Positions 9,201 to 18,360 of a stretch of DNA of 64,000 nucleotides are shown piece after piece. The stretch is from Frigoribacterium sp. Leaf415. Its GTDB lineage: Bacteria; Actinomycetota; Actinomycetes; Actinomycetales; Microbacteriaceae. Location of the stretch: the NCBI RefSeq assembly GCF_001424645.1, contig NZ_LMQR01000001.1, positions 675,301 to 739,300 on the forward strand, read 5' to 3'. The translations under genes and the position numbers were made by a program. Position 1 is the first letter of the stretch, and the number at the start of each line of letters is the position of its first letter. The notes beneath the pieces are model-generated. The model worked only from the letters and a program-made list of their open reading frames with translations. It was not told the origin of the DNA and searched no databases.

Positions 9201-9848
9201 TCAGCGCTGGCGGACGAGCGCGAGCGAGAGGGCGACCACGAGCACGTCCACGGCGACCGTGGCCCAGAAGGCGAACTGGAACGAGCGCTTGCTCGTCTTG
9301 TGGCGGAGCAGTTGTTGCGCGACGAGGGCCCCGGGCCAGCCGCCGAGCAGGCCGAGCAGCAGCAGCGTCCGCTCCGGCACGCGGCGCCGTCCTCGCCGGG
9401 CCGCGGATTTGTCGAGTGCGTAGACGAGGGCCGTCAGCACGTTGACGCCGACGAGTCCGCCGATCAGCCAGGGGGCGAGGCCGCCGAGCGGGGGCGACGT
9501 CGAGTCTCGGGTGAGGGCCCAGACGGCTGCGGCGACGCCGAGCACGACGACCAGCCCGACGACGAGGGCGACCCCGCCGGCCCGCGTGGGTCGGGGTGCC
9601 CGGGCCCGCGGTGCGGACCAGCGCGTGCCCACGGCGGCCACCCGCACGGCGGCCGGCCCCCGGTCGCCGTGGCGGTCGACCTCGTACGAGAACGCGTCGC
9701 CCACCCGGGGCCGGGCCGTGCCGCGGCCGAACGCCGTGATGTGGACGAACGCGCGGCCCCGCCCCGAGACCGGGGTGAGGAAGCCGAAGCCGCGCTCGTC
9801 GTCCCACGAGGTGAGCGTGCCCTCGATCCGGGCCGGGCTGCCGGTCAT
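9201..9848 (-). CDS. Cold-shock domain plus DUF1294 membrane protein
   Basis: 215 residues from ATG 9848, chosen because MTGSPARIEGTLTSWDDERGFGFLTP begins the cold-shock fold directly. Residues 1-70 show the RNA-binding motifs GFGFL and FVHI. A linker leads to about four hydrophobic helices. The C-terminal part (YALDKSAARRGRRRVPERTLLLLGLLGGWPGALVAQ) is the DUF1294 signature. CSD-DUF1294 fusions are a recognised but functionally unexplained family. The protein is probably in the membrane with the CSD in the cytoplasm. Confidence 0.85.
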   Translation of the reverse strand: MTGSPARIEGTLTSWDDERGFGFLTPVSGRGRAFVHITAFGRGTARPRVGDAFSYEVDRHGDRGPAAVRVAAVGTRWSAPRARAPRPTRAGGVALVVGLVVVLGVAAAVWALTRDSTSPPLGGLAPWLIGGLVGVNVLTALVYALDKSAARRGRRRVPERTLLLLGLLGGWPGALVAQQLLRHKTSKRSFQFAFWATVAVDVLVVALSLALVRQR

Positions 9849-10133
9849 GCGCCCGACCCTAGCCCGCGCCGCCCGTGTGCCCGCCACCGTCCGCACCGGT
9901 TTCGGACCCGAGACCGGACCTCGTGTCGCCGGGGTGCGCCTTCTTGCCCGGAGTCCACGGCCGTTCCGGGCGGGCGACCGCTGCCGCCGCGTCTGGCATG
10001 ACGAGCGCCCCGCCCCTCTTCCCGCCAGGAGGTGGACACGGCGCCATCTTTTTGCCTGGTGCGGTGTCCATCACGTGGTGCAGTGTCCATCGCGTGGCGG
10101 CGTGGCGGCAGATCCGAGGAGGCGCGGCGCGGG
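9849..10133. other. Intergenic region with two 19-bp tandem copies and one dispersed motif
   Basis: No convincing gene was found in this stretch between the YbaK gene (upstream in transcription) and the DUF1294 gene. It contains two tandem 19-bp units, TGGTGCGGTGTCCATCACG (10057-10075) and TGGTGCAGTGTCCATCGCG (10076-10094). An inverted GGTGGACAC lies at 10031-10039, so a hairpin around a TTTTT run is possible. A dispersed-motif copy lies at 10117-10126, just after the ybaK stop. Confidence 0.5.
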
Positions 10134-10637
10134 TCAGTCGCGACGGATCGCCGCGTAGGTGCCGCCGGTCGCACGCACGAGGTCGTCGGGGGCGATCTCG
10201 ATGTCGAACCCGCGCCTCCCGCCGCTGACGAAGACCGAGGCGAAGGAGGCGGCGCTCGCGTCGACGACGGTCGTCGCGGCGGTCCTCTGGCCGAGCGGGC
10301 TGATGCCGCCGACGACGTAGCCCGTGCGGCGTTCGACCAGGGCGGGGTCGGCCAGCGAGGCCTTCTTCGCCCCGACGGCGGCGGCGAGCGCCTTGAGGTC
10401 GAGGCGACCCGAGACGGGGACGACGCCCACCACGAGGGTGCCGTCGGCGTCGACCACGAGGGTCTTGAAGACGCGCTCCGCGGAGAGACCGAGCTCGGCG
10501 GCGGCCTCCTCGCCGAAGTTCGTGGCCGTGTCGTGGTGCTCGTACGTGTGGGCCGTGAACGGGATGCCGGCCGCGGTGAGCGCGACGGTGGCCGGCGTGG
10601 CGGGGCCGCGCGCGCCTCCTGCGTGCTTCGTTCTCAC
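10134..10637 (-). CDS. ybaK: YbaK/EbsC-type aminoacyl-tRNA deacylase
   Basis: 167 residues. It is predicted to hydrolyse Cys-tRNA(Pro) (YbaK family), an editing activity in the cytoplasm. The family text is clear: ATVALTAAGIPFTAHTYEHH at the start, the conserved Lys in RVFKTLVV, the GG(I/Y)SPLGQ motif as GGISPLGQR, and the ending GGTYAAI. The GTG start at 10637 overlaps the glgX stop by 4 nt, so the two are probably co-transcribed. Its first residues (HAGGARG) are encoded by a dispersed-motif copy (10611-10620), and another copy sits just past the stop. Confidence 0.9.
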   Translation of the reverse strand: MRTKHAGGARGPATPATVALTAAGIPFTAHTYEHHDTATNFGEEAAAELGLSAERVFKTLVVDADGTLVVGVVPVSGRLDLKALAAAVGAKKASLADPALVERRTGYVVGGISPLGQRTAATTVVDASAASFASVFVSGGRRGFDIEIAPDDLVRATGGTYAAIRRD

Positions 10638-12679
10638 GGGGCGGCCTCGACCGTCGTGGCGCGGAACACCACCACGGTCGGCCCCGAGACGAGCAGGTCG
10701 TCGCCGGGAGCCGACGCCTGCGGCAGGCTGCGGTCGTCGCTCGACCACAGCGCCTCGTAGGCCGTCACCCCGTCGTGCCGGGGGAGCGTCACCGGGACGG
10801 CGGTCTCGGCCCCGTGCACCACGACGAGCACCGTGTTGGGCGCCTCGTGCTCGGGTGTCGAGGTGGCGAGGTACTGCAGGGTGCGGACGCCGGGGTCGTT
10901 CCACTCGTCGGGACGCATCTCGTCGCCCGAGGCCGAGTGCCACGACATCTCGTTGGCGCTGAGCGTGCAGGCGCCGTCGACGCCGAACCGCGACGGGCGC
11001 AGGGCGGGATTCTCGGCCCGCAGCCGGGTCAGCGTGGCGACGTCGTCGTGCAGGGCCCGGTGCCAGGGTTCGTCGGACCAGTCGACCCAGGTGAGCTCGC
11101 TGTCGGTGCAGTACGCGTTGTTGTTGCCGTGCTGGGTGCGACCGCGTTCGTCGCCGGCGGTCAGCATCGGGATGCCGGCCGAGACGAAGAGCGTGGCGAG
11201 CAGGTTGCGCATCGATCGGCGGCGGGCGTCCGAGATCCAGGGGTTGACGCTTTCGCCCTCGACCCCGTGGTTGAACGACCGGTTGTCGTCGGTGCCGTCG
11301 CGGTTGCCCTCGCCGTTGCTGAGGTTGTGCTTGCCGTCGTACGAGACGAGGTCGAGCAGGGTGAAGCCGTCGTGTGCCGTGACGAAGTTCACGCCCGACA
11401 GCGGGCCGCGCTCGTGGGCGTAGATGTTGCTCGACCCGCTGAGCTTGGAGGCCAGGCTGCCGAGCCCGGACGGGGGAGCGCCTTGCGAGCGGGCGGCCGC
11501 GATGTCGGTCAGCCAGAAGTCGCGGGCCCGGTTGCGGAACCGGTCGTTCCACTCGATCCAGCCCTCGGGGAAGGCGCCGGTCTGCCAGCCGCCCAGGCCG
11601 ACGTCCCACGGCTCGGCGATCATCTTGACGCCCTCGAGCGCCGGGTCGTCGACGATCGCGCGCAGCAGCGGGTGCTCGGGGTCGAAGACGTGGTCCGCAT
11701 CGCGACCGAGGGTGGCGGCGAGGTCGAAGCGGAACCCGTCGATCTGCACCTCGTCGGCCCAGTACCGCAGGGAGTCGAGCACGAGCCGCGAGGCGGCCGG
11801 CGTGCTCGTGTCGAGCGAGTTGCCGCAGCCGGTCACGTCGACCGGCCGACCCTCGGCGTCGTGCCGGTAGTAGGCCGAACCGTCGAGACCGCGCAGGCTC
11901 GTGACCGGGCCGCCGACCTCGCCCTCTTCGGCCGTGTGGTTGTAGACCACGTCGAGGTAGACCTCGATGCCGGCCTCGTGCAGCAGGCGCACCATGCCCT
12001 TGAACTCGCGCAGGACCGCCGAGGCGCCGGCCAGCTGCGCGTCGCGGCTGGCGTAGGCGGCGTGCGGGGCGAAATAGCCGAGGGTGTTGTAGCCCCAGTA
12101 GTTCTCGATGCCCTGTGCGACGAGGCGCTGCTCGTCGACGTGTTGGTGCACCGGCAGCAGCTGCACGGCCGTGACGCCGAGGCCCGTCAGGTGGGCGATG
12201 GTCGACTCGGCGGCGAGGCCGGCGTAGCTGCCGCGCAGCTCTTCGGGCACGAAGGGGGCCAGCCGGGTCAGGCCGCGGACGTGCGCCTCGTAGACGACCA
12301 CCCGGTCCAGCGGTGTGCGGGGCTTCGCCACCCCGCCCCAGTCGAACGACTCGTCGACGACGGTCGACTGCCACGTGCCGCGTCCGGTGCGACCGAGGCC
12401 GCGTGCGTACGGGTCGAGCAGCTCGAGCGACGGGTCGAAGGCGTTGCCGCCCCCGGCGGGACCGTCGGCGCGCAGCCAGTACCGCCGCCCCGGGGTGAGG
12501 GCGCCGTCGGTGGCGCTCCACACGTCGTGCTCGTCGCGGACCATCGGCACGACGCGGTCGTGCGGGGCGTCGTCGATCACGAGGTCGACGCGGGACGCCG
12601 ACGCCGACCAGACGCGCAGCGTCGGCCCGTCGGGGCCGGGACGGATGCCGAGATCGCGCAGGGGGTCGAGGTCGGTCAC
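10634..12679 (-). CDS. glgX: Glycogen debranching enzyme GlgX (isoamylase-type GH13)
   Basis: 681 residues from GTG 12679, chosen because it begins the family's N-terminus (VTDLDPLRDLGIRPGPDGPTL); the far longer open frame upstream overlaps the desulfurase gene antisense. An N-terminal CBM48-like domain is followed by the GH13 barrel. The HVRGLT region, DVVYNHTAEEG, nucleophile box DGFRFDLAATLGRD, acid/base box AEPWDVG and FVTAHDGFTL are all present. It would hydrolyse alpha-1,6 branches of glycogen. It is divergent from the cysteine desulfurase gene, with 78 bp between starts, and coupled to ybaK downstream. Confidence 0.92.
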   Translation of the reverse strand: MTDLDPLRDLGIRPGPDGPTLRVWSASASRVDLVIDDAPHDRVVPMVRDEHDVWSATDGALTPGRRYWLRADGPAGGGNAFDPSLELLDPYARGLGRTGRGTWQSTVVDESFDWGGVAKPRTPLDRVVVYEAHVRGLTRLAPFVPEELRGSYAGLAAESTIAHLTGLGVTAVQLLPVHQHVDEQRLVAQGIENYWGYNTLGYFAPHAAYASRDAQLAGASAVLREFKGMVRLLHEAGIEVYLDVVYNHTAEEGEVGGPVTSLRGLDGSAYYRHDAEGRPVDVTGCGNSLDTSTPAASRLVLDSLRYWADEVQIDGFRFDLAATLGRDADHVFDPEHPLLRAIVDDPALEGVKMIAEPWDVGLGGWQTGAFPEGWIEWNDRFRNRARDFWLTDIAAARSQGAPPSGLGSLASKLSGSSNIYAHERGPLSGVNFVTAHDGFTLLDLVSYDGKHNLSNGEGNRDGTDDNRSFNHGVEGESVNPWISDARRRSMRNLLATLFVSAGIPMLTAGDERGRTQHGNNNAYCTDSELTWVDWSDEPWHRALHDDVATLTRLRAENPALRPSRFGVDGACTLSANEMSWHSASGDEMRPDEWNDPGVRTLQYLATSTPEHEAPNTVLVVVHGAETAVPVTLPRHDGVTAYEALWSSDDRSLPQASAPGDDLLVSGPTVVVFRATTVEAAP

Positions 12680-12757
12680 GCGTTTACAGTAGAGGAGGCG
12701 CGTGTCGGCCCCGAAATCATCGAGCCTCACCGCCCCACCCAGCCTGAGGACCCGAAC

Positions 12758-13924
12758 ATGAGCGTCTACCTCGACCACGCGGCCACCACGCCGATGCACC
12801 CGGCGGCCATCGCCGCCTACGCCGAGGCGCTCGGCACGGTCGGCAACCCCTCGTCCATCCACTCGGCCGGCCAGAACGCCAAGCGCGTCCTCGAAGAGGC
12901 GCGCGAACGCGTCGCCGCGACCCTCGGCTGCGACCCGATCGAGGTCGTCTTCACCTCGGGCGGCACCGAGGCGGTCAACCTCGCGATCAAGGGACTCTGG
13001 TGGGCGAGGCAGTCCGACCGACCGCGCCCGCGCCTCCTCGTCCCCGCCGGCGAGCACCACGCCACCGTCGACACCGTCGAGTGGCTCGAACGGTACGAGG
13101 GCGCCGTCGTCACCTGGCTGCCGCTCGACGAGCAGGGTCGGCTGCGCGTCGACGCCCTCGCGGCGGCCCTCGACGAGCACGACGACGTGGCTCTCGTCAG
13201 CCTGCTCTGGGCCAACAACGAGGTCGGCACGATGCAACCCGTCGACGAGGTCGTGGCGCTCGCCGCGGCCCACGGGGTGCCGGTGCACTCGGACGCCGTC
13301 GCGGCCTACGGGCAGGTGCCGATCGACTTCGCGGCCTCCGGGCTCGCGGCGCTCAGCGTGAGCGCCCACAAGATCGGCGGGCCCATCGGCATCGGCGCGC
13401 TCGTGCTGTCCCGTTCCGCGACCGTCGTGCCGCTGATCCACGGCGGCGGCCAGCAGCGGCAGGTGCGCTCGGGCACGCAGGACGCCCCGGCCGCCGTCGC
13501 CTTCGCCGTCGCGGCCGAGCAGCCGCACGGGGCCTACGAGCCGCTGCGTGATCGACTGATCGCCGGGGTGCTGGCGACGGTGCCCGGCGCGGTGCTGCGA
13601 GGCGACCCCGTCGACCGGCTGCCCGGCAACGCCCACTTCACCTTCGACGGCTGCGAGGGCGACTCGCTGCTGTTCCTGCTCGACGCCGCCGGCGTCAGCG
13701 TGTCGACCGGGTCGGCCTGCCAGGCCGGCATCCCCGAGCCGTCGCACGTGCTGCTCGGCATGGGCCTGCCTGCGGACGCGGCCCGCGGTGCGCTGCGCAT
13801 GACGATCGGGCACACGAGCACCGACGCCGACGTCGACGCACTGCTGGCGGCGCTGCCGACGGCCGTCGCGCGCGCCACGACGGCCGGCTACGCCGACCGG
13901 GCCCCGGTGCTCGGCGCCCGCTGA
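12758..13924 (+). CDS. Cysteine desulfurase (IscS/NifS family)
   Basis: 388 residues. This PLP enzyme would remove sulfur from cysteine to supply Fe-S clusters or thio-modified tRNA. It opens with the family text VYLDHAATTPMHPAA. The PLP lysine is in SAHKIGGP (Lys205) and the persulfide cysteine is in STGSACQAG (Cys321). Start ATG 12758 has a GAGGA element 10 bp upstream. There is no IscU or SufU neighbour. In related genomes it often lies near mnmA (tRNA 2-thiouridylase); that gene is not in this window. RPRLLVP at bases 13024-13044 coincides with the dispersed motif but looks native here. Confidence 0.92.
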   Translation: MSVYLDHAATTPMHPAAIAAYAEALGTVGNPSSIHSAGQNAKRVLEEARERVAATLGCDPIEVVFTSGGTEAVNLAIKGLWWARQSDRPRPRLLVPAGEHHATVDTVEWLERYEGAVVTWLPLDEQGRLRVDALAAALDEHDDVALVSLLWANNEVGTMQPVDEVVALAAAHGVPVHSDAVAAYGQVPIDFAASGLAALSVSAHKIGGPIGIGALVLSRSATVVPLIHGGGQQRQVRSGTQDAPAAVAFAVAAEQPHGAYEPLRDRLIAGVLATVPGAVLRGDPVDRLPGNAHFTFDGCEGDSLLFLLDAAGVSVSTGSACQAGIPEPSHVLLGMGLPADAARGALRMTIGHTSTDADVDALLAALPTAVARATTAGYADRAPVLGAR

Positions 13925-14151
13925 TCCGACGCCCGGGACGGGCACCTCGGCCCCGTCCCCCGAACGGGTGGGTTGTCGCCCCCTTGCGGGGGTGGTGTAC
14001 TCGTCGTCAACACACGTGAGCACGTCTCACCGGCAGGGCCCCACCATCCCGCGCCGCCGCCGCACCCCGGCACGCCGCCCGCTCACCACGGGCGTCCATC
14101 GCACCACCCGAGCGCCGCCCTCACCAGGCAGCGCGGATCAGGAGCACCACC

Positions 14152-14907
14152 ATGCCGCAGCACAGCTCTGCCTCCGACGCCCCTCGCGACGACGCCTCCC
14201 GCGACGACGTGGCGACGCTCGACCGGGCCACGCCGAGACCACGTCGTCTCCGCAAGATCGCGGCGCTCGCCGCCGGCGGTGCCCTCGTCGTCGGCGGCCT
14301 CGGTTACACGGTCGCCGCCTGGACCGACAGCGAGTGGGTCTACGCCGGCGACGGCACGGGCGGCCCCGGCATCGGCACGGGCACGTTCGAGGTCCAGCAG
14401 AGCGTCACCTCGCCCTACACGGCGGGCTTCTCCGACTACGAGACCGCACCGGGGCGCGGCACCGTCTTCACGCCCGGGGCGCAGACCCTGAGCCCGGGCG
14501 AGAGCGTCTACTCGGGCGTGGCCCTGCGGACCACGACCACCACGACCGTCCCCGCCGACGTGCAGGTCCGTGCCGCGGTGCCGGCCACCGGCATCACCGT
14601 GGCCGACGCCGGGGGTGCGCTCTTCAGCGCCTTGACCGTCCGGGTCGCGACGGTCGAGGTCACGGCCGGGGGAGCCGCTCCGACCTGCACCGCCGCCGCG
14701 TTCACGGCGCCGACGACGATCGCCACGGGTGCGCTCTCGACGACGGGCGCCACGGCGACGCAGCGCCTCGCCGCCGCGGCCGGCACCACGCAGTTCTACT
14801 GCTTCGAGGTGACCCTGCCCGCGAGTGCCGCGACGTCGGCGAGCTCGACGCTGCAGGGCCGCACCGCCGCCCCGGCGTGGGAGTTCGCCTCGACCAGCGT
14901 CGAGTGA
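14152..14907 (+). CDS. Secreted protein with SipW-type signal peptide (second module)
   Basis: 251 residues. A charged 33-residue N-terminus precedes a hydrophobic helix (AALAAGGALVVGGLGYTVAAW) and the alternate signal-peptide motif AAWTDSE. The mature part is a Thr/Ala-rich beta-type domain with a cysteine pair (PTCTAAAF and FYCFEV). AGGAGCACC just upstream of the ATG is a good ribosome site. The stop overlaps the signal peptidase start, so substrate and protease are coupled. A TasA/CalY-like extracellular structural role is plausible but unproven. Confidence 0.75.
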   Translation: MPQHSSASDAPRDDASRDDVATLDRATPRPRRLRKIAALAAGGALVVGGLGYTVAAWTDSEWVYAGDGTGGPGIGTGTFEVQQSVTSPYTAGFSDYETAPGRGTVFTPGAQTLSPGESVYSGVALRTTTTTTVPADVQVRAAVPATGITVADAGGALFSALTVRVATVEVTAGGAAPTCTAAAFTAPTTIATGALSTTGATATQRLAAAAGTTQFYCFEVTLPASAATSASSTLQGRTAAPAWEFASTSVE

Positions 14908-15545
14908 CGGACCGACCGATGGTCGACACCGTGACCCGGCCCCGAGCGGGACGCCCGGCCCCCGAGGCCGGGCCGCGCCGCGCGGACCGTCGCGATCGCA
15001 CAGATCGTCGCGATCGCCCCGGCCGTCGCCCGCGCCGTCGCCCGGTCGACGTCGCGAGCACCGTCCTGCTGTCGGTGGTCGGCCTCGTGGGTGCGATCTG
15101 CCTGCTCTGGCTCGCCGTCTCGACGGTCCTCGGCCTGTCGCTCGTGGTCGTCCTGACCGGCTCGATGAGCCCCACCGTGCCCGCGGGCGGTGCCGTCGTC
15201 ACGCGGGCGATCGCCGCGGCCGACGTGCGGCCAGGCGACGTGGTGACCGTGCCCCGGCCCGGCTTCGAGGTCCCCGTGACCCACCGCGTGGTCTCGACGA
15301 CCGCCGTGCCCGGGGACTCCGCCGCGCGATCCCTCGTGCTGCGGGGCGACGCCAACGACACGGACGACCGCGATCCCTACGTCGTGCGCGACGCCCGGAT
15401 CGTCGTCGCCTCGGCCCCGGGCCTCGGCTTCGTCCTGACGACGATGTCGACCCCGCCGGCCCGAGGCCTGGCGGTCGCCGTCGTCGGTGCCGCCGTCGTG
15501 CTGGCCTTCTGGCCGACACGACGCGGCGCCGCCCGTCGAGGGTGA
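14904..15545 (+). CDS. Signal peptidase I, S26B (SipW) type, second copy
   Basis: 213 residues from the overlapping GTG (an ATG 15 bp later is possible). A long Arg-rich cytoplasmic head precedes the membrane helix (TVLLSVVGLVGAICLLWLAV). The catalytic box TGSMSPTV gives Ser87. THRVV gives His127, the S26B replacement for lysine, and LRGDAND is the conserved Asp box. A C-terminal helix follows. It resembles the enzyme at 2398 in architecture but not closely in sequence, so each module appears to carry its own peptidase. Confidence 0.88.
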   Translation: MTDRPMVDTVTRPRAGRPAPEAGPRRADRRDRTDRRDRPGRRPRRRPVDVASTVLLSVVGLVGAICLLWLAVSTVLGLSLVVVLTGSMSPTVPAGGAVVTRAIAAADVRPGDVVTVPRPGFEVPVTHRVVSTTAVPGDSAARSLVLRGDANDTDDRDPYVVRDARIVVASAPGLGFVLTTMSTPPARGLAVAVVGAAVVLAFWPTRRGAARRG

Positions 15546-16459
15546 GGACCACCGTGGACCCGGCGATCGGTGCCCACCGCGGACCCGCGACCCGCGGGCA
15601 CCGCACCGCGCCGACGCTGCTGGCCGTCGTCGGGACGGCCGCGTTCGTGCTCGGCGGTGCCCTCACCGTCCAGGCCGGCACCGCCCGCGCCCTCGAGCCC
15701 GTGCCCGAGACCGGCCTCGACGGCCACCTCGTGCTGGCCGACGAACTGGTCGGCACCGAGGACATCGCCCCCGCGGCCCCCGGGCGCTGGCAGATCGCGA
15801 CCGACGTCACGACCGGCGACCGGGTGGCGCTCGGCCTCGAGCTCGTCAGCTCGGGCTCGCTCGTCGACGACGAGGCCGGACTGACGTTGGGGGTCGAGAC
15901 CTGCGACGTCGAGTGGCAGCAGGTCGAGACGACGCCGCTCTGCACGACCGGGGCGCGGATCGTGACCGCCCCGACCCGCGCCTCCTCGTTCGTCGACGGC
16001 AGTCCCTCGTGGCCGGTGCGTTCGGTCGGGGGCACGGGCCGGGTCTTCGTGCTCGTCAGTCTCGGTCTCGCCGGGGGGCGCGCAGCAGACGACACCTCCT
16101 CCATGGGGCGGAGCGCCCGAGTGGGCGTCGGCATCACGGCGACGGCCCTGGACCCCGTCGCGACGCTCCCGGCTGAACCCGCTCCCGAGCCCACCGTCAC
16201 CGCCACGCCCGGTGACCCGGCGGAGCCCGGGCCCGACGCGACGGACGAGGCGGCACCCGGCCCCGCGATCAACGGCTCGGACGACGGACGCCCCGGCGAC
16301 GGACGCCCCGTCGGCGTGACCCTCAGCGGCGTGGCCGCCCCGCGCTCCCTCGCCTTCACCGGCGGCCTCTCGCTCGGCCCGGCGATCGCGGGTGCCGGCG
16401 CCCTGCTCGTCGGCCTCTCGCTGCACCTCCGCGGACGACGCCGGGCGGTGACCTCGTGA
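15542..16459 (+). CDS. LAxTG-anchored surface protein
   Basis: 305 residues; GTG overlaps the peptidase stop. A signal peptide (TLLAVVGTAAFVLGGALTVQAGTARA) precedes a beta-type domain with two cysteines and a Pro/Glu/Asp-rich spacer (about 220-265). A sorting signal follows: LAFTG (270-274), a hydrophobic helix (LGPAIAGAGALLVGLSL) and a final RGRRR. LAxTG is the motif recognised by class E sortases in high-GC Gram-positives, so covalent wall attachment is expected; no sortase gene lies in the window. TRASS at bases 15974-15988 is a dispersed-motif copy. Confidence 0.8.
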   Translation: MRTTVDPAIGAHRGPATRGHRTAPTLLAVVGTAAFVLGGALTVQAGTARALEPVPETGLDGHLVLADELVGTEDIAPAAPGRWQIATDVTTGDRVALGLELVSSGSLVDDEAGLTLGVETCDVEWQQVETTPLCTTGARIVTAPTRASSFVDGSPSWPVRSVGGTGRVFVLVSLGLAGGRAADDTSSMGRSARVGVGITATALDPVATLPAEPAPEPTVTATPGDPAEPGPDATDEAAPGPAINGSDDGRPGDGRPVGVTLSGVAAPRSLAFTGGLSLGPAIAGAGALLVGLSLHLRGRRRAVTS

Positions 16460-18279
16460 CCGGCGTGCACGTCCGACGTCGTCGCCCGACGGGTGCGGCT
16501 CGCCTCGTCGCGGCCCTCACCGCGCGCCGGGCCGTCGTCGCGGTCGCGTCCGTCGTCGCCGTCGTGGGTGCCGTCATCGTGCCCCCGCCCCCCGTGACGA
16601 CCGCCGCCTGGACCGACTCCGAGCGCACGTACGGGCTGGTCGGCACCACGAAGTTCACCTGCGGCACCGACACCGGGTACGCCGCCGCCGCGTCCAGCCG
16701 TTTCGTGCGCGGCAGCCTGGCCGGCACCGACCTCGACACCGTCGCGGCCGTGCGCGGGGCGGACCTGACGCGCACCCGCTCCGGCGTCGTCACCGCGGTG
16801 CCGACGTCGCCCGCCCCGACCACGGACGCCGGAGGCACGACGACCTTCCGCAATCCCCTCTCGGCGAGCGCGGGGTCGGGTCTCGTCGGCCTCGACCTGA
16901 CCGGGCTCGGCACGAACCTGCCGGCGGGGTCGGCCGGAGCCCTGAACCAGTTCACGCGGGTCGCCCCGACCGGCACGGCGGCCGCCGCCACGGGGTTGGT
17001 GAGCGACCAGGGCGCTCTCGGCGTGACGTCGACGACGCCCGCGTCGGCACTGCCCGGCCCGGCCCGCGTCGGCCTCACCTCGGTCCTCCCCGCGACGACG
17101 GCGCTCGACCGGGCCGACCTGACCGTGGGTGCGGTGGCATCGACCGCGACGATCGACGGGTGTCGGGCCCTGGAGAGCCGCATCTGGGGCGACGGCGGCG
17201 TGACCGGGGTCGTCCGCGACTACGGCGTCGCCGGTCTTGGCCTCGAGCTGCGCAGCCCGGCGGTGGCGGGGCTGTCCGGCCAGGTGTCGAGCACGGTCAC
17301 GAGCCTGAACACGGCAGCCGCCGGGTTGACGGGCGTCAACGGCACGATCTCGAGGACCATCCGGGACGGCGTGCTCGCCACGGTCAACGGCCTGACGAAC
17401 CTGCTCAGCCTCGGTGGGGTCTCGGGTTCGGTCACCCTGACCGGACTGAACCTCCAGTCGGCCGTCGACCCGGTGCTCGCGGGGTCGATCACGAGCACGG
17501 ACGGCACGGTCACCATCACCCCGTCGACCGGCGTGGTGTCGGTCGACCTGGCCAAGCTGGTCGGCCAGCCCGGCGGGCTGAACGGTCTCGCCCCGAACAC
17601 CGAGCTCGTGCTGAGCGCGGCGGCGATGACCTCGGTCACGACCACGGTCGGGTCGATGCTCGACGGCCTCACGCAACGGGTCGTGGCGGCGCTGCAGTCC
17701 GCGGTGTCGGCGGCACAGCTGTCGGTGGCGTTGACGGTGACGCTGAGGGCGACGGTGCTCGGCGTGCCCGTCGACGTGCTGGCCGTCGACGTCACGATGA
17801 GCGGATCGCTCGGCCAGCTGCTCGCGTCCCCGTCGACCGCTACGGCGAAGGTCGACACGCGGGTGCTGAGCGGGGCGCTCTCCACCCTGCTCGGCGGTCT
17901 GCTCAACCCGCTGCTCTCGGCGCTCGTCGGCTCGGTCGGGTCGCTGCTCGCGTCCGTCGCCACACTCGTCCGGGGCGCCCTCGTCACCCCGATCACGACC
18001 CTGGGCACCACGCTCTCGACCACGCTCGCCCCGGTCGTGACCGCGGTGGGCACCCTGACCACCCGTCTGCCGTCCGTGCTGTCGCTGCGCGTCAACCTGC
18101 GCCCCGACCAGGCCGGCTACCCCGGTGGCGTCGTGACCACCGCGCCTGCCGACAAGTGGTCGACGAGCCCGTACCAGGTGGGGGCGCTGCGGGTGGCCCT
18201 GTCGGCCGGCGCGACGACGGTCACCTCGGTCGACTTCGCGACCTCCCGCGTCGGACCCGTCAGCACCGTGCCCCGGTAG
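16456..18279 (+). CDS. Choice-of-anchor G-type surface protein with SipW-type signal
   Basis: 607 residues; GTG overlaps the previous stop, making it the last gene of the second module. An Arg-rich head and hydrophobic helix lead to TTAAWTDSE, the same alternate signal motif as the first gene of this operon. The long body is Thr/Ser/Val/Leu-rich and looks like stacked beta structure, with long amphipathic Leu/Val/Ser segments in the middle. It resembles actinobacterial choice-of-anchor G proteins by composition and context. It lacks a C-terminal sorting signal, so attachment may be through assembly with the other products. No enzyme motif was seen. Confidence 0.7.
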   Translation: MTGVHVRRRRPTGAARLVAALTARRAVVAVASVVAVVGAVIVPPPPVTTAAWTDSERTYGLVGTTKFTCGTDTGYAAAASSRFVRGSLAGTDLDTVAAVRGADLTRTRSGVVTAVPTSPAPTTDAGGTTTFRNPLSASAGSGLVGLDLTGLGTNLPAGSAGALNQFTRVAPTGTAAAATGLVSDQGALGVTSTTPASALPGPARVGLTSVLPATTALDRADLTVGAVASTATIDGCRALESRIWGDGGVTGVVRDYGVAGLGLELRSPAVAGLSGQVSSTVTSLNTAAAGLTGVNGTISRTIRDGVLATVNGLTNLLSLGGVSGSVTLTGLNLQSAVDPVLAGSITSTDGTVTITPSTGVVSVDLAKLVGQPGGLNGLAPNTELVLSAAAMTSVTTTVGSMLDGLTQRVVAALQSAVSAAQLSVALTVTLRATVLGVPVDVLAVDVTMSGSLGQLLASPSTATAKVDTRVLSGALSTLLGGLLNPLLSALVGSVGSLLASVATLVRGALVTPITTLGTTLSTTLAPVVTAVGTLTTRLPSVLSLRVNLRPDQAGYPGGVVTTAPADKWSTSPYQVGALRVALSAGATTVTSVDFATSRVGPVSTVPR

Positions 18280-18360
18280 TCGCCGCGACGGCGACGGCGA
18301 CGACGGACCCGACGAGGCGCGGGTCGCGCCCCGCAGGCCCCGTCGCGTCAGACTGGGCCC

